DNA of 64,000 nucleotides from Chitinophaga arvensicola (lineage in GTDB: Bacteria > Bacteroidota > Bacteroidia > Chitinophagales > Chitinophagaceae), in NCBI RefSeq assembly GCF_900110835.1, contig NZ_FOJG01000001.1, positions 1,003,022 to 1,067,021 of the forward strand, written 5' to 3'. The notes beneath the pieces are model-generated. The model was not told where the DNA came from and ran no database searches. It saw nothing but the letters and a program-made list of their open reading frames with translations. This document shows positions 63,290-64,000 of the stretch, piece by piece. Position numbers and translations under genes: made by a program. Position 1 is the first letter of the stretch, and every line of letters starts with the position of its first letter.

Positions 63290-63742
63290 TTAACGAAAGG
63301 CGCTGAAGTTCCAAGTCGCATAAGGGTAAAAAAGGGTATCCACAGATGAAAAAGGCGCCTGAATACAGCGTAAAGCAAATACGTAGCTGCTCATCCGCCT
63401 ATGATCATAACGCAAACTCGAAAAATTGGCATTCCACACCTCTTCAGCCACATCGCGATGAGCGTTATAATAGTCAACTCGTCCGGCCTCGTCTGACCAA
63501 AGGGTCAAATAGTACCAGTCGGCACTTGACACAGCATAGAAGTACGGAAATACTGTTCGGCCTACCGAGTCAGTATATATCCTTGCCGGAAAAACATCAG
63601 GCCTACCATTATAACTATAGTGTTTTGATTCGATATCTGGTGGTACTGGCGGCTGTAGTGATGATCCTTCTTTCGTGCAAGCAAAGTTCAAAATCATTAC
63701 GGAAAGTAAGTATGCCATTAAGGCAAATGATTTCAATTCCAT
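63290..63742 (-). CDS. Small lipoprotein
   Basis: A 150-residue protein with a lipoprotein signal (FALMAYLLSVMILNFACTK; lipobox NFAC near 19-22). The mature part has a proline-rich start (QPPVPPDIE), then Tyr-rich strands (SADWYYLTLWSDEAGRVDYY). No family recognised. Its stop lies about 180 bases from the plus-strand gene ending at 63111, so the two converge. Confidence 0.65.
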   Translation of the reverse strand: MELKSFALMAYLLSVMILNFACTKEGSSLQPPVPPDIESKHYSYNGRPDVFPARIYTDSVGRTVFPYFYAVSSADWYYLTLWSDEAGRVDYYNAHRDVAEEVWNANFSSLRYDHRRMSSYVFALRCIQAPFSSVDTLFYPYATWNFSAFR

Positions 63743-64000
63743 AGGTAAAACTTAACAATTAGTAGTGTATGACTAATGCGGCCCTTTGGGGATCTTTCCC
63801 GGTCGTCTGCTACTCTATAAAACAATTGATGAGTGATTTTTGACTAAAGAAATTATGAAAACACTGCTTTTTTAGTGACCATAAACCGTATTACCTATCT
63901 TTTTGGAGTTTTTCGAAGTCATTAATAATTGTATTGAAAATCACCTAATTTCTCTGTTTCCTGACAAGAATTGACGACTGTTGTTCATTATTGGGGGGTA
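63743..64000. other. Window-end intergenic sequence
   Basis: No gene or hairpin with a T tract that I can support. It must contain the promoter for the lipoprotein gene at 63290-63742. Confidence 0.35.

Noticed and set aside
1..64000. tRNA, rRNA, CRISPR arrays, insertion sequences, attachment sites
   Set aside because: None could be recognised. No transposase or integrase frame was found, and repeats are limited to gene duplications and the two leader copies.

Overview
The window looks like part of a large integrative/conjugative element in a Bacteroidota genome, most likely from the Chitinophagaceae (inference). The evidence is a Bacteroides-type tra cluster, RteC-family proteins, RHS proteins with a Bacteroidota-style N-terminus, a LytS/LytTR two-component pair, few recognisable Shine-Dalgarno sites, and a PRTRC cassette. 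No integrase, relaxase, coupling protein, attachment site, rRNA, tRNA or CRISPR array was found, so the element continues beyond at least one end.

Layout. 1-2.0 kb: a 5'-truncated RteC-like gene (+) converging on a full rteC-like gene (-). 2.3-8.7 kb (-): five related proteins of unknown function, a 245-residue basic protein, and a scar left by a tandem duplication. 8.7-26.9 kb (-): the transfer module, in transcription order TraE, a DUF1896-like protein, a 1849-residue DNA methylase-helicase, TraF, the VirB4-type ATPase TraG, a lipoprotein, three VirB5/TraI-like secreted proteins, TraJ, TraK, a TraL-position protein, TraM and TraN. The methylase-helicase unit sits between traE and traF, which are normally adjacent. 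27.0-27.8 kb: a second rteC-like gene, so the transfer module is bracketed by two.

28.2-33 kb: a small lipoprotein, a LytTR response regulator, a small protein and a TPR-LytS histidine kinase. 32.9-43.1 kb (-): a cassette read in the order predicted outer-membrane barrel protein, RHS/SpvB-like protein, RHS protein ending in a metzincin-like domain (HEVGHNLGLPH plus a following Met-turn), and a small secreted protein. I read this as a surface or secreted polymorphic-toxin locus.

43.5-50.7 kb (+): SSB and the PRTRC genes E, C, small ORF, F, B and ThiF, followed by accessory genes that include a PAPS-reductase-like PP-loop protein. 50.7-52.1 kb (-): an orphan HExxH protein. 52.1-53.9 kb (+): a DUF932 gene and a small gene. 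The SSB and DUF932 genes share a conserved, base-paired leader element with compensating stem changes, the most distinctive noncoding signal in the window.

54-64 kb: an accessory region of hypothetical genes, many in tandem pairs (56219/57487, 59067/60116, 61619/62485), plus a GIY-YIG nuclease-domain protein and a terminal lipoprotein. Functions here are mostly unknown.
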